From JAWPMT01 sp965215825 (lineage in GTDB: Bacteria; Bacteroidota; Bacteroidia; Cytophagales; Cyclobacteriaceae), in assembly GCA_965215825.1 (NCBI GenBank), contig CBDCEM010000003.1, positions 4,960,001-5,024,000 of the forward strand: a stretch of 64,000 nucleotides of DNA, read 5' to 3'. Position numbers and translations under genes: made by a program. Position 1 is the stretch's first letter; the number at the start of each line of letters is the position of its first letter. Below, piece after piece: positions 17,819 to 27,097 of the stretch. The notes beneath the pieces are model-generated. The model saw only the letters and a program-made list of their open reading frames with translations, was not told where the DNA came from and did no database searches.

Positions 17819-18354
17819 GACTGTAGCATTTGCTTCATTCTCCCTAATAATCGATATAAGCGCATCTTGGAAGAGCTTTCTGAAAGACCTAAAATGTCTG
17901 CGATCTCTTTGAAAGTTTTTTGCTCAAAAAATTTAAGCTCCAAAAGGTGAACTTCCTCCTCAGTGAGCATGGAAAAAACCCGAATCAATTCATCTGATCC
18001 AGGGAGTATTTCAACCTCATTGAAGGATTCCCATATCTTGTCTTCTTCGATAATAAAAACAGGTTTCTGATCTCTGAAATACCTGTTCAATTCATTAGTT
18101 GCAATGCGATAAAGCCAGGCAACAAAGGGCCTGCCCGTCCATTTGTACTTTCTCAAATTAAGTAACGCTTTGTAAAACGTTTGGGAACATATGTCCGCAG
18201 TGAGCGCCTCATGATCAGTACGCCGATAAATGAAACGAAATATCTCATCGTAATAGCGGTTATACAAAGGTTCGAAACGCTGTGGGTCTTGCTGAGCCTC
18301 AGCTATCCATTGTTGTTCATCCTGATGTTCAATATGTTGTTTTGCTTCCGGCAC
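17815..18354 (-). CDS. ECF-type RNA polymerase sigma factor
   Basis: This 179-residue protein starts at GTG 18354; the frame is closed by an in-frame stop at 18370-18372 and contains no ATG before the first domain. The sigma-2 region covers about residues 25-90: FEPLYNRYYDEIFRFIYRR, then TADICSQTFYKALLNL and FVAWLYRIATNELNRYFR. The sigma-4 helix-turn-helix lies at about residues 125-175 (FEQKTFKEIADILGLSESSS, then KMRLYRLLGRMK). It is the first gene of an operon with a small membrane protein and tonB. No obvious anti-sigma gene is next to it unless the 84-residue protein serves as one. Confidence 0.93.
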   Translation of the reverse strand: MPEAKQHIEHQDEQQWIAEAQQDPQRFEPLYNRYYDEIFRFIYRRTDHEALTADICSQTFYKALLNLRKYKWTGRPFVAWLYRIATNELNRYFRDQKPVFIIEEDKIWESFNEVEILPGSDELIRVFSMLTEEEVHLLELKFFEQKTFKEIADILGLSESSSKMRLYRLLGRMKQMLQS

Positions 18355-18640
18355 TCGGATCTTTTTAGATCATAATCCAAAAGCATGCCGAAAGTCACAT
18401 GGAATTGACATAAATTTTTAAATAAACATCAAAAACGAAATAACAGACCATGAAATACCCCATTTGTAAAATATTATCTACATCAATTTCATCACCACAA
18501 TAGTGAGACAATCTAAATGAAGGTATGAGCTCTACTTGAATTTGATGAATACCAAACGTGGACCAAAACGACTATTGCTGGCAGATGATAATTTCAACAA
18601 AGTCTATAATTGTACAGCATATCTAATAACAGACAGAAAA

Positions 18641-20644
18641 TTATCTGTCGCCATCCTGATCTTCCACTTCAGGAGCTTCTCTACCCGGGCGGTAGATTTC
18701 AAATTCAACCCGACGATTGAGTGCTTCATCCTCTTCGGAATTTTCTTCGACAATGGGCTGTGAACTACCAAATCCATCGTGCTCCACTCTGTCAGGTTGG
18801 ATTCCCGCAAATAGGACAATATAGTCTCGAATTACTTTTGCCCGATCTTTAGACAATCTTAGATTAAAATCCTCCGCTCCGTCAGAATCTGTATGACCAG
18901 AGACTCGCAATTTGAAATCGAGGTTGTCATACAGGAAATTCACGATCTTATTCAGATCTCCATACATAGCAGGCAATAACTCCGCCTGTCCCACTTCAAA
19001 TTCAATTGATTCAAACTTCACGCGAGCCGTAAGAGGTTCAGTTACCCGATCAAGAATCATCGGGCCATCTAAGAAAAACGCTTCCTCGATTCGGAAAAAA
19101 TCATCACCCTGAATTACGAGTAAGTAATTCCTCTGATCAATCAGGTTGAACTCGAATGTACCATCATCCCGTAGGTATCGTGGCGCCACCTCAATTCCTT
19201 CATCCATATCGATGATTGTTACTATTCCCCGAAAAGGAGCTCCGGTAATGGAATCTGTCAGTGACCCACTAAAACGAGTTGTAGCCAGTGGTTGTGCCTC
19301 CATTGGTAGCGGAAAAGAATATAAGTCTTGTTTATTCAGGTCTCGTGTTGCGGAGCGCGCGTAGAATAAGTTTGCTGAGGTCTTGTCAATCGTAAAATAA
19401 AACTCACTCCCCTTACCATTGACCAATGGGCCAATGTTGTGAGGTTCAGACCAATCGCCATTTACATTGTGCGCTTTAAAAATGTCATACTCCCCAAAAC
19501 TGTAAAGTTGTCCATTCGATGTAAAATAGAGGACGTCAAAAACCGGGTGATAAAAAGGGCTCACATCATTATTCCTTGTATTAATAACGGGTCCAAGGTT
19601 TTTTGCAGCTACCCAATCTCCATCTTCTTTATAAGTAAAATAGATATCGGCAAGTCCAAACCCCCCTAAACGATCAGAAGCAAAATAAAGCGTATCTCCA
19701 GTATGGCTAAGTGCAGGGTGCGAATCCCAACTGACACTATTCACATTGATCCCTAAATTCTGTACAGCTCCCCAGGTACTGTCCTCCTGCATTTCTGACA
19801 TGAACAAGTCACAGTCACCGATACAGTTCCGGCAATCACATCTTGAAAAGAACAGTGTGTTTCCATCCCGACTCAATACGGCACTACCTTCATTATAGTA
19901 GGAGTTTATGGCTGGCATGGGTTTCGCTTTAGACCAGGTCCCATATTCATCCATGGTACTGAAAAACAAGTCTTCGTTCTCCTTCCTGTTAATTGAGAAT
20001 TCCAGGTTATTCCGCTTGGAAGTAAAAATTAATTTGTCGTTATCAAAACTGAGCGTAGGGCCGTAATCTGCCCTGCTGCTATTGACCAATGTTCCCATGT
20101 TAAGAAGTACCCCCCTGGGTGGTCTTAGTGTATCGATTAGCTTTCGATGCTCTACCAGCTCGTAGTAATACTCAATAGGGACGTATTGTTCAGCCTCTTT
20201 GGTATTCAGGGAATCGTAGTAAATTTCTATCTCACGGATATCTATTCCCTGATGATGATGTCTCAGTACCAGTCGGTACAGGGAACGTGCTTCTTCGTAA
20301 TCGCCGAAAAGTTCTGTCAATTTTGCCAGTCGCCAGATCATTCGGGTGTCCTTATAAAAATTGCGAACACCAAATCGTTTCACATAGTCTTTGAGGGCGA
20401 CAAATAATTCTTCCCAGCGTTTCTCTTTCTCTAATTTTCGAATTCGATTAAGCTTCCCTTCGTCGTGGTAGTCCGCTACTTTATTGATATTCTGAAAATC
20501 GTAGATATTTAAAACAACATTTGAAGGCAAAGAATCAACAGGCACCACAGCCCTATTCCGTCTTCGGGATTGGGCATCACACCACATTACCATGAGAAGA
20601 CCTCCCAAAAGCAACAAAAACCTTATGGAAACGCACCTGTTCAT
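18641..20644 (-). CDS. OmpA-family protein with TPR, PD40 propeller and carboxypeptidase-regulatory-like regions (PorE-like)
   Basis: The ATG at 20644 is preferred because it places a hydrophobic export signal at once (MNRCVSIRFLLLLGGLLMV); a start at 20665 adds seven residues. The signal is followed by MWCDAQ. A Cys is present but Trp precedes it, so a lipobox is doubtful. The 667-residue protein has helical repeats to about residue 150, then PD40 propeller strands (YGPTLSFDNDKLIFTSKR, SHPALSHTGDTLYFASDR). A beta-sandwich at about 455-530 (TRFSGSLTDSITGAPFRG) precedes a C-terminal OmpA domain with VSGHTDSDGAEDFNLRLSKD and RRVEFEIYR. This order matches PorE of the type IX secretion system, which binds peptidoglycan. 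Paralogues with the same plan are common, so the exact role is open. Confidence 0.9.
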   Translation of the reverse strand: MNRCVSIRFLLLLGGLLMVMWCDAQSRRRNRAVVPVDSLPSNVVLNIYDFQNINKVADYHDEGKLNRIRKLEKEKRWEELFVALKDYVKRFGVRNFYKDTRMIWRLAKLTELFGDYEEARSLYRLVLRHHHQGIDIREIEIYYDSLNTKEAEQYVPIEYYYELVEHRKLIDTLRPPRGVLLNMGTLVNSSRADYGPTLSFDNDKLIFTSKRNNLEFSINRKENEDLFFSTMDEYGTWSKAKPMPAINSYYNEGSAVLSRDGNTLFFSRCDCRNCIGDCDLFMSEMQEDSTWGAVQNLGINVNSVSWDSHPALSHTGDTLYFASDRLGGFGLADIYFTYKEDGDWVAAKNLGPVINTRNNDVSPFYHPVFDVLYFTSNGQLYSFGEYDIFKAHNVNGDWSEPHNIGPLVNGKGSEFYFTIDKTSANLFYARSATRDLNKQDLYSFPLPMEAQPLATTRFSGSLTDSITGAPFRGIVTIIDMDEGIEVAPRYLRDDGTFEFNLIDQRNYLLVIQGDDFFRIEEAFFLDGPMILDRVTEPLTARVKFESIEFEVGQAELLPAMYGDLNKIVNFLYDNLDFKLRVSGHTDSDGAEDFNLRLSKDRAKVIRDYIVLFAGIQPDRVEHDGFGSSQPIVEENSEEDEALNRRVEFEIYRPGREAPEVEDQDGDR

Positions 20645-20798
20645 ATCCGACGAAAAGTCAGTCAAAGTTGCATTTTAATTAAAGATAATACTAAATACGG
20701 ACTAAGTTTTAATTTGGCATACCTCTTGAACCCTTAATAAGAGCATTCAAAAAAGGCATGTAATCTAAAAACACCTGCCAATTTGACATATTGTCTTT

Positions 20799-23273
20799 AT
20801 GAACGAAAAAAGAGACTTTCAAATCTTATTCCCTGAATTCATCGACGAAGAAACGGACGAATTGATTCAGATCATTAGCCCTGAAGACGGGGAAGAGATA
20901 TCGGATGAAAGCATTCCAAATCCGTTACCCATTTTACCGATTCGCAATACGGTACTCTTTCCCGGGGTAATGATTCCCATCACGGTAGGTCGTCAAAAAT
21001 CCATTAAGCTTGTTAAAAAAGCATATAAAGGTGATCGTATCATCGGAGTGGTGGCCCAGAAGAACAACAAAGTGGAGGATCCGAAATTCGCGGATTTGCA
21101 TGCTGTAGGAACTGTGGCCAAGATCATCAAGATGCTAGTCTTACCCGATGGCAATACCACAATCATTATTCAGGGTCAAAAGCGATTCTCATTAATTAAG
21201 GCGGTTCAGGAAGAGCCTTTCATTACCGCTGACTTTAACTTGTTGCCAGAAGGCGAAATGGAAGGGGATGAAGAAGAAATCATCGCGATCCAGCAATCGT
21301 TAAAAGAGGCTGCCAACAAGATCATGAAGCTCAACCCTGAGATTCCAAAGGAAGCACAGTCAACACTAGACAATATCGATAATACGGCCTTTCTGACTCA
21401 TTTCCTGAGCTCGAATGTTAATGCCGAAGTAGATGATAAGCAAGGCCTCCTTGAAATTGATGATCCCAGAATTCGGGCAGAAAAACTGCTCAAATTCATG
21501 TCAAAGGATATCCAAATGCTTCAACTCAAGCAGGAGATCCAGCACAAGGTACACACCGATATCGACCAACAACAACGTGACTACTTCCTGCGGCAACAAA
21601 TGAAAGTACTGCAGGATGAGTTGGGGCAGGAAGGACCGGATCAGGAGTTAAAAACCCTGAAGGAGCGCGTTCAGGAAAAGGATTGGCCAGAAGAGGTAGC
21701 GGCTCATTTCAAGAAGGAAATGGATAAGATCGCTCGCATGAACCCCTCGGCCGCCGAATATCCTGTAGCCATGAGCTATGCCGAGTTGTTAGTGGACCTC
21801 CCCTGGAATGAAGTCACCGAGGACAATTTTGACCTGAAAAATGCCGCTGAAGTATTAGATAAAGAACATTACGGCCTGGACAAGGTAAAGGACAGAATAC
21901 TCGAGTACCTGGCTGTCAGGAAATTGAAGAACGACCTGAAAGGTCCTATTTTGTGCCTTTATGGCCCTCCTGGTGTTGGAAAAACTTCACTTGGTAAATC
22001 TATTGCTGAGGCTTTAGGCAGGCAATACGTAAGGATGTCGCTTGGTGGAGTTCACGATGAGGCGGAAATCAGAGGGCACCGCAAAACTTATATTGGCGCG
22101 ATGCCTGGAAAAATCATCCAAAATATCAAACGCGCCAAGTCATCAAACCCTGTATTTATCCTTGACGAGATCGACAAAGTAAGTTCGGATTTCAGAGGCG
22201 ACCCCTCTTCAGCACTCCTGGAAGTTTTGGATCCCGAGCAAAATACTGCGTTCAAGGACAATTATGTAGAGGTGGATTATGACTTGTCTAAAGTACTCTT
22301 CATCGCCACGGCGAATTCCCTGGATACGATACAACCTGCTCTCCGGGATCGAATGGAGATTGTAGAAATCAATGGCTACACGCAAGAAGAAAAACTGGAG
22401 ATTGCAAAGAAGCATTTGATTCCCAAACAAAAGGAAGAACACGGCTTAAAAGAAGAGGACATTTCCTTCGACCTAAAATCGGTTCAAAAAGTAATCAATG
22501 ATTACACCCGGGAATCTGGTGTCAGGAATTTGGAAAGAAAAATTGCTGCCCTTTGTCGAAATGTGGCCAAGTCCATTGCTATGGAGGAAAAAGCTTCATC
22601 CAAAATTTCGGAAAAATCTGTTAGAAAGATTCTTGGGCCTGAAGTATTTGATAAAGAATTTTATGAAAATAATGCTTTTGCGGGAGTTGCCACAGGCCTG
22701 GCTTGGACTTCTGTAGGAGGCGAAATTCTATTCATTGAAGTAAGCCTCAGTAGAGGAAAAGGCAAATTGACCTTAAGTGGTCAATTAGGTGATGTAATGA
22801 AAGAATCGGCAATGACCGCTTTGTCATTTTTGAAATCTAATGTCGACTTGTTGGGCTTAGATTACAGGGTATTTGATCATTACGACATTCATGTTCATGT
22901 TCCCGCCGGAGCCGTACCAAAAGATGGCCCATCAGCTGGAATTACTATGCTAACTGCCTTGGCGTCTGCTTTTACCCAAAGGAAGATCAAAAGCAAGCTG
23001 GCAATGACCGGTGAAATTACACTTCGGGGAAAGGTATTACCTGTTGGAGGAATCAAAGAAAAAATACTGGCCGCCAAACGAGCCGGAATACAGGAAATTA
23101 TTCTTTGTGAAAAGAATCAGAAAGATTTCGAAGAAATTTCGGCTAGTTACGTTAAGGGATTAGGGATTCATTTTGTCCAGGATGTGAGCGAAGTATTGAA
23201 ATTCGCCCTTATGGAGGAAAAAGTGACTAACCCAATCGAATTCGTAATACCAGATGAAGCAGTAAAGTCTTGA
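20799..23273 (+). CDS. lon: ATP-dependent protease Lon
   Basis: This 824-residue protein has all Lon domains. The substrate-binding LON domain covers about residues 42-245 (LPILPIRNTVLFPGVMIPIT), with a helical linker next. The AAA+ module has Walker A GPPGVGKTSLGKS near 388-400 and Walker B VFILDEIDK near 450. The protease domain has catalytic Ser in KDGPSAGITM near 712 and catalytic Lys in VGGIKEKILAAKRAG near 754. It degrades misfolded and regulatory proteins in the cytoplasm. An acidic N-terminal extension of about 40 residues precedes the LON domain. Its stop codon overlaps the start of porQ as TTGA, so the two are translated together. That is an unusual pairing of a cytoplasmic protease with a secretion-system gene. 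Confidence 0.98.
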   Translation: MNEKRDFQILFPEFIDEETDELIQIISPEDGEEISDESIPNPLPILPIRNTVLFPGVMIPITVGRQKSIKLVKKAYKGDRIIGVVAQKNNKVEDPKFADLHAVGTVAKIIKMLVLPDGNTTIIIQGQKRFSLIKAVQEEPFITADFNLLPEGEMEGDEEEIIAIQQSLKEAANKIMKLNPEIPKEAQSTLDNIDNTAFLTHFLSSNVNAEVDDKQGLLEIDDPRIRAEKLLKFMSKDIQMLQLKQEIQHKVHTDIDQQQRDYFLRQQMKVLQDELGQEGPDQELKTLKERVQEKDWPEEVAAHFKKEMDKIARMNPSAAEYPVAMSYAELLVDLPWNEVTEDNFDLKNAAEVLDKEHYGLDKVKDRILEYLAVRKLKNDLKGPILCLYGPPGVGKTSLGKSIAEALGRQYVRMSLGGVHDEAEIRGHRKTYIGAMPGKIIQNIKRAKSSNPVFILDEIDKVSSDFRGDPSSALLEVLDPEQNTAFKDNYVEVDYDLSKVLFIATANSLDTIQPALRDRMEIVEINGYTQEEKLEIAKKHLIPKQKEEHGLKEEDISFDLKSVQKVINDYTRESGVRNLERKIAALCRNVAKSIAMEEKASSKISEKSVRKILGPEVFDKEFYENNAFAGVATGLAWTSVGGEILFIEVSLSRGKGKLTLSGQLGDVMKESAMTALSFLKSNVDLLGLDYRVFDHYDIHVHVPAGAVPKDGPSAGITMLTALASAFTQRKIKSKLAMTGEITLRGKVLPVGGIKEKILAAKRAGIQEIILCEKNQKDFEEISASYVKGLGIHFVQDVSEVLKFALMEEKVTNPIEFVIPDEAVKS

Positions 23274-24271
23274 GAATTGTAATCGCAACGGTCTTTTTCT
23301 ATCTCCAGGTGAGCCTTGCCGCAGCTCAGGTCTCAGGGGAAAGCTCCTTTGGAGTTTTGCAACTTCCTTCTGGTGCGAGATCAGCGGCCCTCGGAGGCGT
23401 AACCCCTGCATTACCAGGTGATGTTACTTTGGCAGCCGATAATCCCGCCTTATTGGATTCCGTCAAATCCGGAGATTTCGCCTTTGCGTACTCACCCTTT
23501 TTTGGAGGCATCAACTACCTAAACGTAGCTGGAGCATTTAATGTAGTAAAGGCCGGAACTTTCGGAGTTGGAATTGCCTATGTGGATTATGGTGATTTTA
23601 CTGAGCGTGATCAAATCGGAACAGAAATTGGATCATTTACTTCCCGTGATCTCATGATTCGGGTAAGTAGAAGTCATCGAATTGGACCGTTCGTATTGGG
23701 TGCGAGCCTGAAGTACGCTCACACTTCTCTTGTAGGATACGCTTCACACGCTATCATGGCTGACCTGGGAGGTTTCTATCAAAAGCCCGGGTCTCAATTC
23801 GTGTTTGGAATGACGCTCAAAAATCTGGGACGATCATTCAACAATTTCGCTACAAATACACCTGAACTACCACTCGACTTGCTCATGGGTTTGAGTTTCA
23901 AGCCTGAACATATGCCTGCCAGGCTTTCACTGAATGCTTACAATTTTGTTGATTCTGATTTGGCTTATTTTGGCCAGACTTTAGAAGACGAGGAAAACCC
24001 TGCCATTTTTCAAGAAGTTTTTCGCCATATCAATGTTGGCCTGGAATTATTAATCGGAAAGTCATTTAATGCACTAATTGGCTACAATCACCTGCGAAAC
24101 CAGGAACTTAGATTGGCTCAAGGGGGCTTTGGTGCAGGATTTTCATGGGGGTTTATGGCACGGATAAAAAAAATAGAAGTTAGATTCTCAAGAGCAACTT
24201 ATCACGCAGCGGGAGGAATGAGCACCTTCAGCGTTCAGGGGAATTTAAGTCGAATTAAGAAATTATTTTAA
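23270..24271 (+). CDS. porQ: Type IX secretion system protein PorQ
   Basis: The start is a TTG at 23270 that overlaps the lon stop (TTGA). It gives a signal peptide MRIVIATVFFYLQVSLAAAQ at once, which supports this unusual start. The 333-residue protein has the PorQ/PorV-family opening SFGVLQLPSGARSAALGG and DNPALLD. Alternating beta-strand and glycine-rich turns follow, as in a 14-stranded outer-membrane barrel. PorQ works with PorZ and the attachment complex that fixes type IX cargo at the surface. Its presence fits the giant sorting-domain protein at the right end of the window. It is followed by hslU after 7 bases. Confidence 0.92.
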   Translation: MRIVIATVFFYLQVSLAAAQVSGESSFGVLQLPSGARSAALGGVTPALPGDVTLAADNPALLDSVKSGDFAFAYSPFFGGINYLNVAGAFNVVKAGTFGVGIAYVDYGDFTERDQIGTEIGSFTSRDLMIRVSRSHRIGPFVLGASLKYAHTSLVGYASHAIMADLGGFYQKPGSQFVFGMTLKNLGRSFNNFATNTPELPLDLLMGLSFKPEHMPARLSLNAYNFVDSDLAYFGQTLEDEENPAIFQEVFRHINVGLELLIGKSFNALIGYNHLRNQELRLAQGGFGAGFSWGFMARIKKIEVRFSRATYHAAGGMSTFSVQGNLSRIKKLF

Positions 24272-24278
24272 CCATTAT

Positions 24279-25655
24279 ATGGAAGACATTAACCTAACTC
24301 CAACGCAGATTGTTGGAGAGCTTGATAAATATATCATTGGACAGAAAGACGCCAAGAAAAACGTGGCAATCGCATTGCGGAATCGCTGGCGTCGGATGAA
24401 TGTAAAAGAAGATATCAAGAAAGAGATTGTACCCAATAACATTCTGTTAATCGGATCTACTGGTGTTGGGAAAACAGAGATAGCCAGAAGGCTGGCGAAG
24501 ATTGCCCAGGCGCCTTTTACCAAAGTAGAAGCCTCAAAGTTTACCGAAGTAGGATATGTGGGTCGGGATGTGGAAAGTATGGTTCGCGATCTGGTGGAAC
24601 AATCGGTAAACATGGTGAAGTTGGCCAAAAAGGAAGAAGTAGAAGAAAAAGCTTCGGAGATCGTTGAATCCATCATACTGGATGCTTTGATCCCACCTCT
24701 GAAGGCTACTACAAATACCCATTCCGTAGGAGAAGATTCCCCTACGGAGGAGAAAGAACTGAATGAAAAGACGCGGGAGCGATTTAGAGAAAAAGTAAAA
24801 AATGGTGAACTGGATGATCGAAAAATTGAAATCGATATTCAGGCACCCAATGCAAATGGGGTCGGCATGATTGGTGGTGGAATGATGGACGAAGCTTCCA
24901 TGATTAACCTGCAAGAAATGATTGGCAACATGATGCCCAAGAAAAGCAAGAAACGTAAGGTAACCATTGCTGAAGCCAGGAAACTCTTGATGGATGAGGA
25001 AACTTCCAAACTCATCGACATGGATGAGGTGAAGGACGAAGCGATCAAAAGAGCTGCCAATACGGGGATTGTTTTCATTGATGAAGTGGATAAAATCGCA
25101 GGTGGCAGAAATGGAAAAAGTGGTCCGGATGTAAGTCGCGAAGGGGTTCAAAGAGATTTATTACCGATTGTGGAGGGAAGTGCTGTAAACACAAAGTACG
25201 GCATCATCAATACCGATCACATCTTATTCATCGCGGCAGGAGCCTTTCATTTTTCTAAGCCTTCTGACCTGATTCCTGAACTTCAAGGACGTTTCCCTAT
25301 CCGTGTTGAACTTGAAAATCTAACGAAAGGGGATTTCCTGAAGATATTAAAGGAGCCCAAGAATTCGCTTACAAAACAGTACACGGCTTTGCTGGATTCC
25401 GAAGAGGTAAAACTCACTTTTAGGGATGACGCATTGGAAGAAATTGCTGAAATCGCATTTCAAATTAATGAGGAAGTTGAGAACATTGGAGCCCGAAGGC
25501 TACATACGGTCATGAGCAAATTGCTCAACGATATTTTGTTTGAGATTCCTGACACTATAAGCGCAAACGCACACGTCGTTGTAGATAAGGAACTGGTAAA
25601 TACAAACCTGGATGGCCTGGTAAAAGACAAAGATCTGAGTCAGTACATTTTGTAG
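24279..25655 (+). CDS. hslU: ATP-dependent protease ATPase subunit HslU
   Basis: This 458-residue AAA+ unfoldase starts with LTPTQIVGELDKYIIGQKDA. Walker A is GSTGVGKTEIARR near residues 58-70, with the family segment KFTEVGYVGRDVESMVRDLV. The intermediate I-domain covers about residues 105-230, with a Gly/Met-rich GMIGGGMMDEASMINLQEM stretch. Walker B is IVFIDEVDKIAGG near 265. The C-terminal end DKDLSQYIL matches the conserved tail that inserts into HslV. HslU unfolds substrates for the HslV peptidase. No hslV gene is adjacent, although most bacteria keep the two together; it must be elsewhere or absent. It lies 7 bases downstream of porQ and is probably in the same transcript as lon. Confidence 0.97.
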   Translation: MEDINLTPTQIVGELDKYIIGQKDAKKNVAIALRNRWRRMNVKEDIKKEIVPNNILLIGSTGVGKTEIARRLAKIAQAPFTKVEASKFTEVGYVGRDVESMVRDLVEQSVNMVKLAKKEEVEEKASEIVESIILDALIPPLKATTNTHSVGEDSPTEEKELNEKTRERFREKVKNGELDDRKIEIDIQAPNANGVGMIGGGMMDEASMINLQEMIGNMMPKKSKKRKVTIAEARKLLMDEETSKLIDMDEVKDEAIKRAANTGIVFIDEVDKIAGGRNGKSGPDVSREGVQRDLLPIVEGSAVNTKYGIINTDHILFIAAGAFHFSKPSDLIPELQGRFPIRVELENLTKGDFLKILKEPKNSLTKQYTALLDSEEVKLTFRDDALEEIAEIAFQINEEVENIGARRLHTVMSKLLNDILFEIPDTISANAHVVVDKELVNTNLDGLVKDKDLSQYIL

Positions 25656-25753
25656 TCAATACATGAGCGCTGTAATGGACGACTCCTGTATCCGGATTTA
25701 CGAAAATGGAAAGTTTCGAATCGACATTTGAATAGGACTGGTGGTGCCATTTG

Positions 25754-25858
25754 TTACAAGACAAGGCCGGATGTCCCTGCCCAAGTCATGTCACGGTTGT
25801 TTAAATCGACTCCCTTGAGGTAATCACTTTGATTCAGATCAGAAAGGGCCTTTTTCAT
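25754..25858 (-). other. Possible 34-residue ORF coupled to hipA, perhaps a frameshifted remnant
   Basis: The last bases of hipA read ATGA, so an ATG at 25858 overlaps the hipA stop. It opens a 34-residue frame (MKKALSDLNQSDYLKGVDLN and then NRDMTWAGTSGLVL) that stops at 25754. Just before the stop, a one-base shift would continue into SCNKWHHQSYSNVDSKL and a further open stretch that reaches the end of hslU. This may be a broken gene or chance. No family is recognised. The rest of the 199-base gap to hslU shows nothing else. Confidence 0.25.
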
Positions 25859-27096
25859 CTATCACTCAACAAGGAATCCAACTTTCTTCTGATGGTCTTC
25901 AATGAATCCATTCGAACTTCAGCCTTCTCGGCAAAAGTTGACCATTGAGAAATTACTTCCACCACCTGATCAATGATCTCATTTGCCTTTTTGAGTTGAA
26001 ATTTCTTGGCTAATTCCAGAAGGTGAGGTCGACCGGGACTTTTGCCCTCGCCCATAACAACAGCACTATGTTCCCCTCCTGGACCAAAGGAGAAGGTAAG
26101 GTCATAGGCCGGTGCAAATAACCAATCTCCATTCGATTTCATGATGAAAGAAAAATTCTTACTATGATCATCACGGTTATGAGCAAAAACGTTGAAACAA
26201 GTCAATCGAAATAACTTCTCCAATTCCTGCATATCAGGATTCAAAGCAAGCATACCTCGAAATAAATTCTCATAGTCCAGACTTGGAATGCGATGATCGG
26301 CATTCAACAAACCACTCGCCGTATGCATATGTATCCTTTTCGCATGATCCCTATCAAATCGCCTTACTCCAAAATAAGCTCTGTTAGATCGTCCATGGAA
26401 TAAACGGGTTTCAGGCATATCTATTCCCGAAGCTCTCGCCATGAGGGAATAAGCGTATTCAATGTTCCCAATATCCAATTGATCCGAATGTGACGCAAAT
26501 TTGATCATCCAGGGCTCCTCACTTTCTTTCACCTTCTGACTTCCTCTGGTCAGCGTATTGGCGTTTTTATTGTAGTTGACCAAAACTTTAGGCCGGGCTC
26601 CGGCGGAACTACCTCCCAGTTCAAGTAATTTGTCAATTACCTCTTGCGCCTCTCCACCTAAAACACCTCTGGTCTCTTCATTCAGTTCATCCAAGTCAAG
26701 TACGCTGGTCGATTTGCTTGCTTCCTGATATTCCGGCTCGTAGATTAAAGCACCCATTCCTTTTGATCCTACATAGGCTAAGCGATCAAGTGGAGTTAGC
26801 TGTTGATGAGGAATTCCTCTTGCCATCACAGCTCTATCCAGTAACAGCCGCCCCCAACCGTCAGGAAGGGAATCATTAAACACGCCTGGTAGTCCTTCAA
26901 ATAAATGAGATTTGGCTACTTGTACCCCAGATTGCAGCGGCAAATAAAAGGGCGAAATATCCAGTCTTCGTTCTATGAAACCAGCTGCATACTCAAATAA
27001 AATCCGACCCTGATGCATAGCAAGCCTGCCCACAGGAATCACTTCGACCTCAGTAGACATTTTCACTTCAATTAACGTTACAGATTCAAGGTCCAT
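25855..27096 (-). CDS. hipA: HipA-like serine/threonine kinase toxin
   Basis: This full-length 413-residue HipA has the N-terminal subdomain (VGRLAMHQGRILFEY, then SLPDGWGRLLLDRAV). The regulatory phosphate loop GGSSAGARPKVLV is near residues 161-173; its Ser matches the autophosphorylated Ser150 region of E. coli HipA. ATP-binding WMIKF is present. The catalytic loop AHNRDDHSKNFSF lies near 303-315 and the metal-binding FAPAYDLTFS near 326-335. All catalytic residues are present, so it should be active. E. coli HipA phosphorylates glutamyl-tRNA synthetase and stops growth; the target here is unknown. It begins 1 base after the stop of the HTH gene, the normal antitoxin-first order. A second ATG 12 codons in is a possible alternative start. 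Confidence 0.94.
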   Translation of the reverse strand: MDLESVTLIEVKMSTEVEVIPVGRLAMHQGRILFEYAAGFIERRLDISPFYLPLQSGVQVAKSHLFEGLPGVFNDSLPDGWGRLLLDRAVMARGIPHQQLTPLDRLAYVGSKGMGALIYEPEYQEASKSTSVLDLDELNEETRGVLGGEAQEVIDKLLELGGSSAGARPKVLVNYNKNANTLTRGSQKVKESEEPWMIKFASHSDQLDIGNIEYAYSLMARASGIDMPETRLFHGRSNRAYFGVRRFDRDHAKRIHMHTASGLLNADHRIPSLDYENLFRGMLALNPDMQELEKLFRLTCFNVFAHNRDDHSKNFSFIMKSNGDWLFAPAYDLTFSFGPGGEHSAVVMGEGKSPGRPHLLELAKKFQLKKANEIIDQVVEVISQWSTFAEKAEVRMDSLKTIRRKLDSLLSDR

Positions 27097-27097
27097 C

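Noticed and set aside
18632..18649. GACAGA/TCTGTC hairpin at the end of the OmpA gene
   Set aside because: Only six base pairs, overlapping the stop codon and without a T-run; too weak to call a terminator.
24534..25151. 205-codon frame antisense to hslU
   Set aside because: His/Phe/Leu-rich composition typical of the reverse complement of a real gene; hslU is certain.
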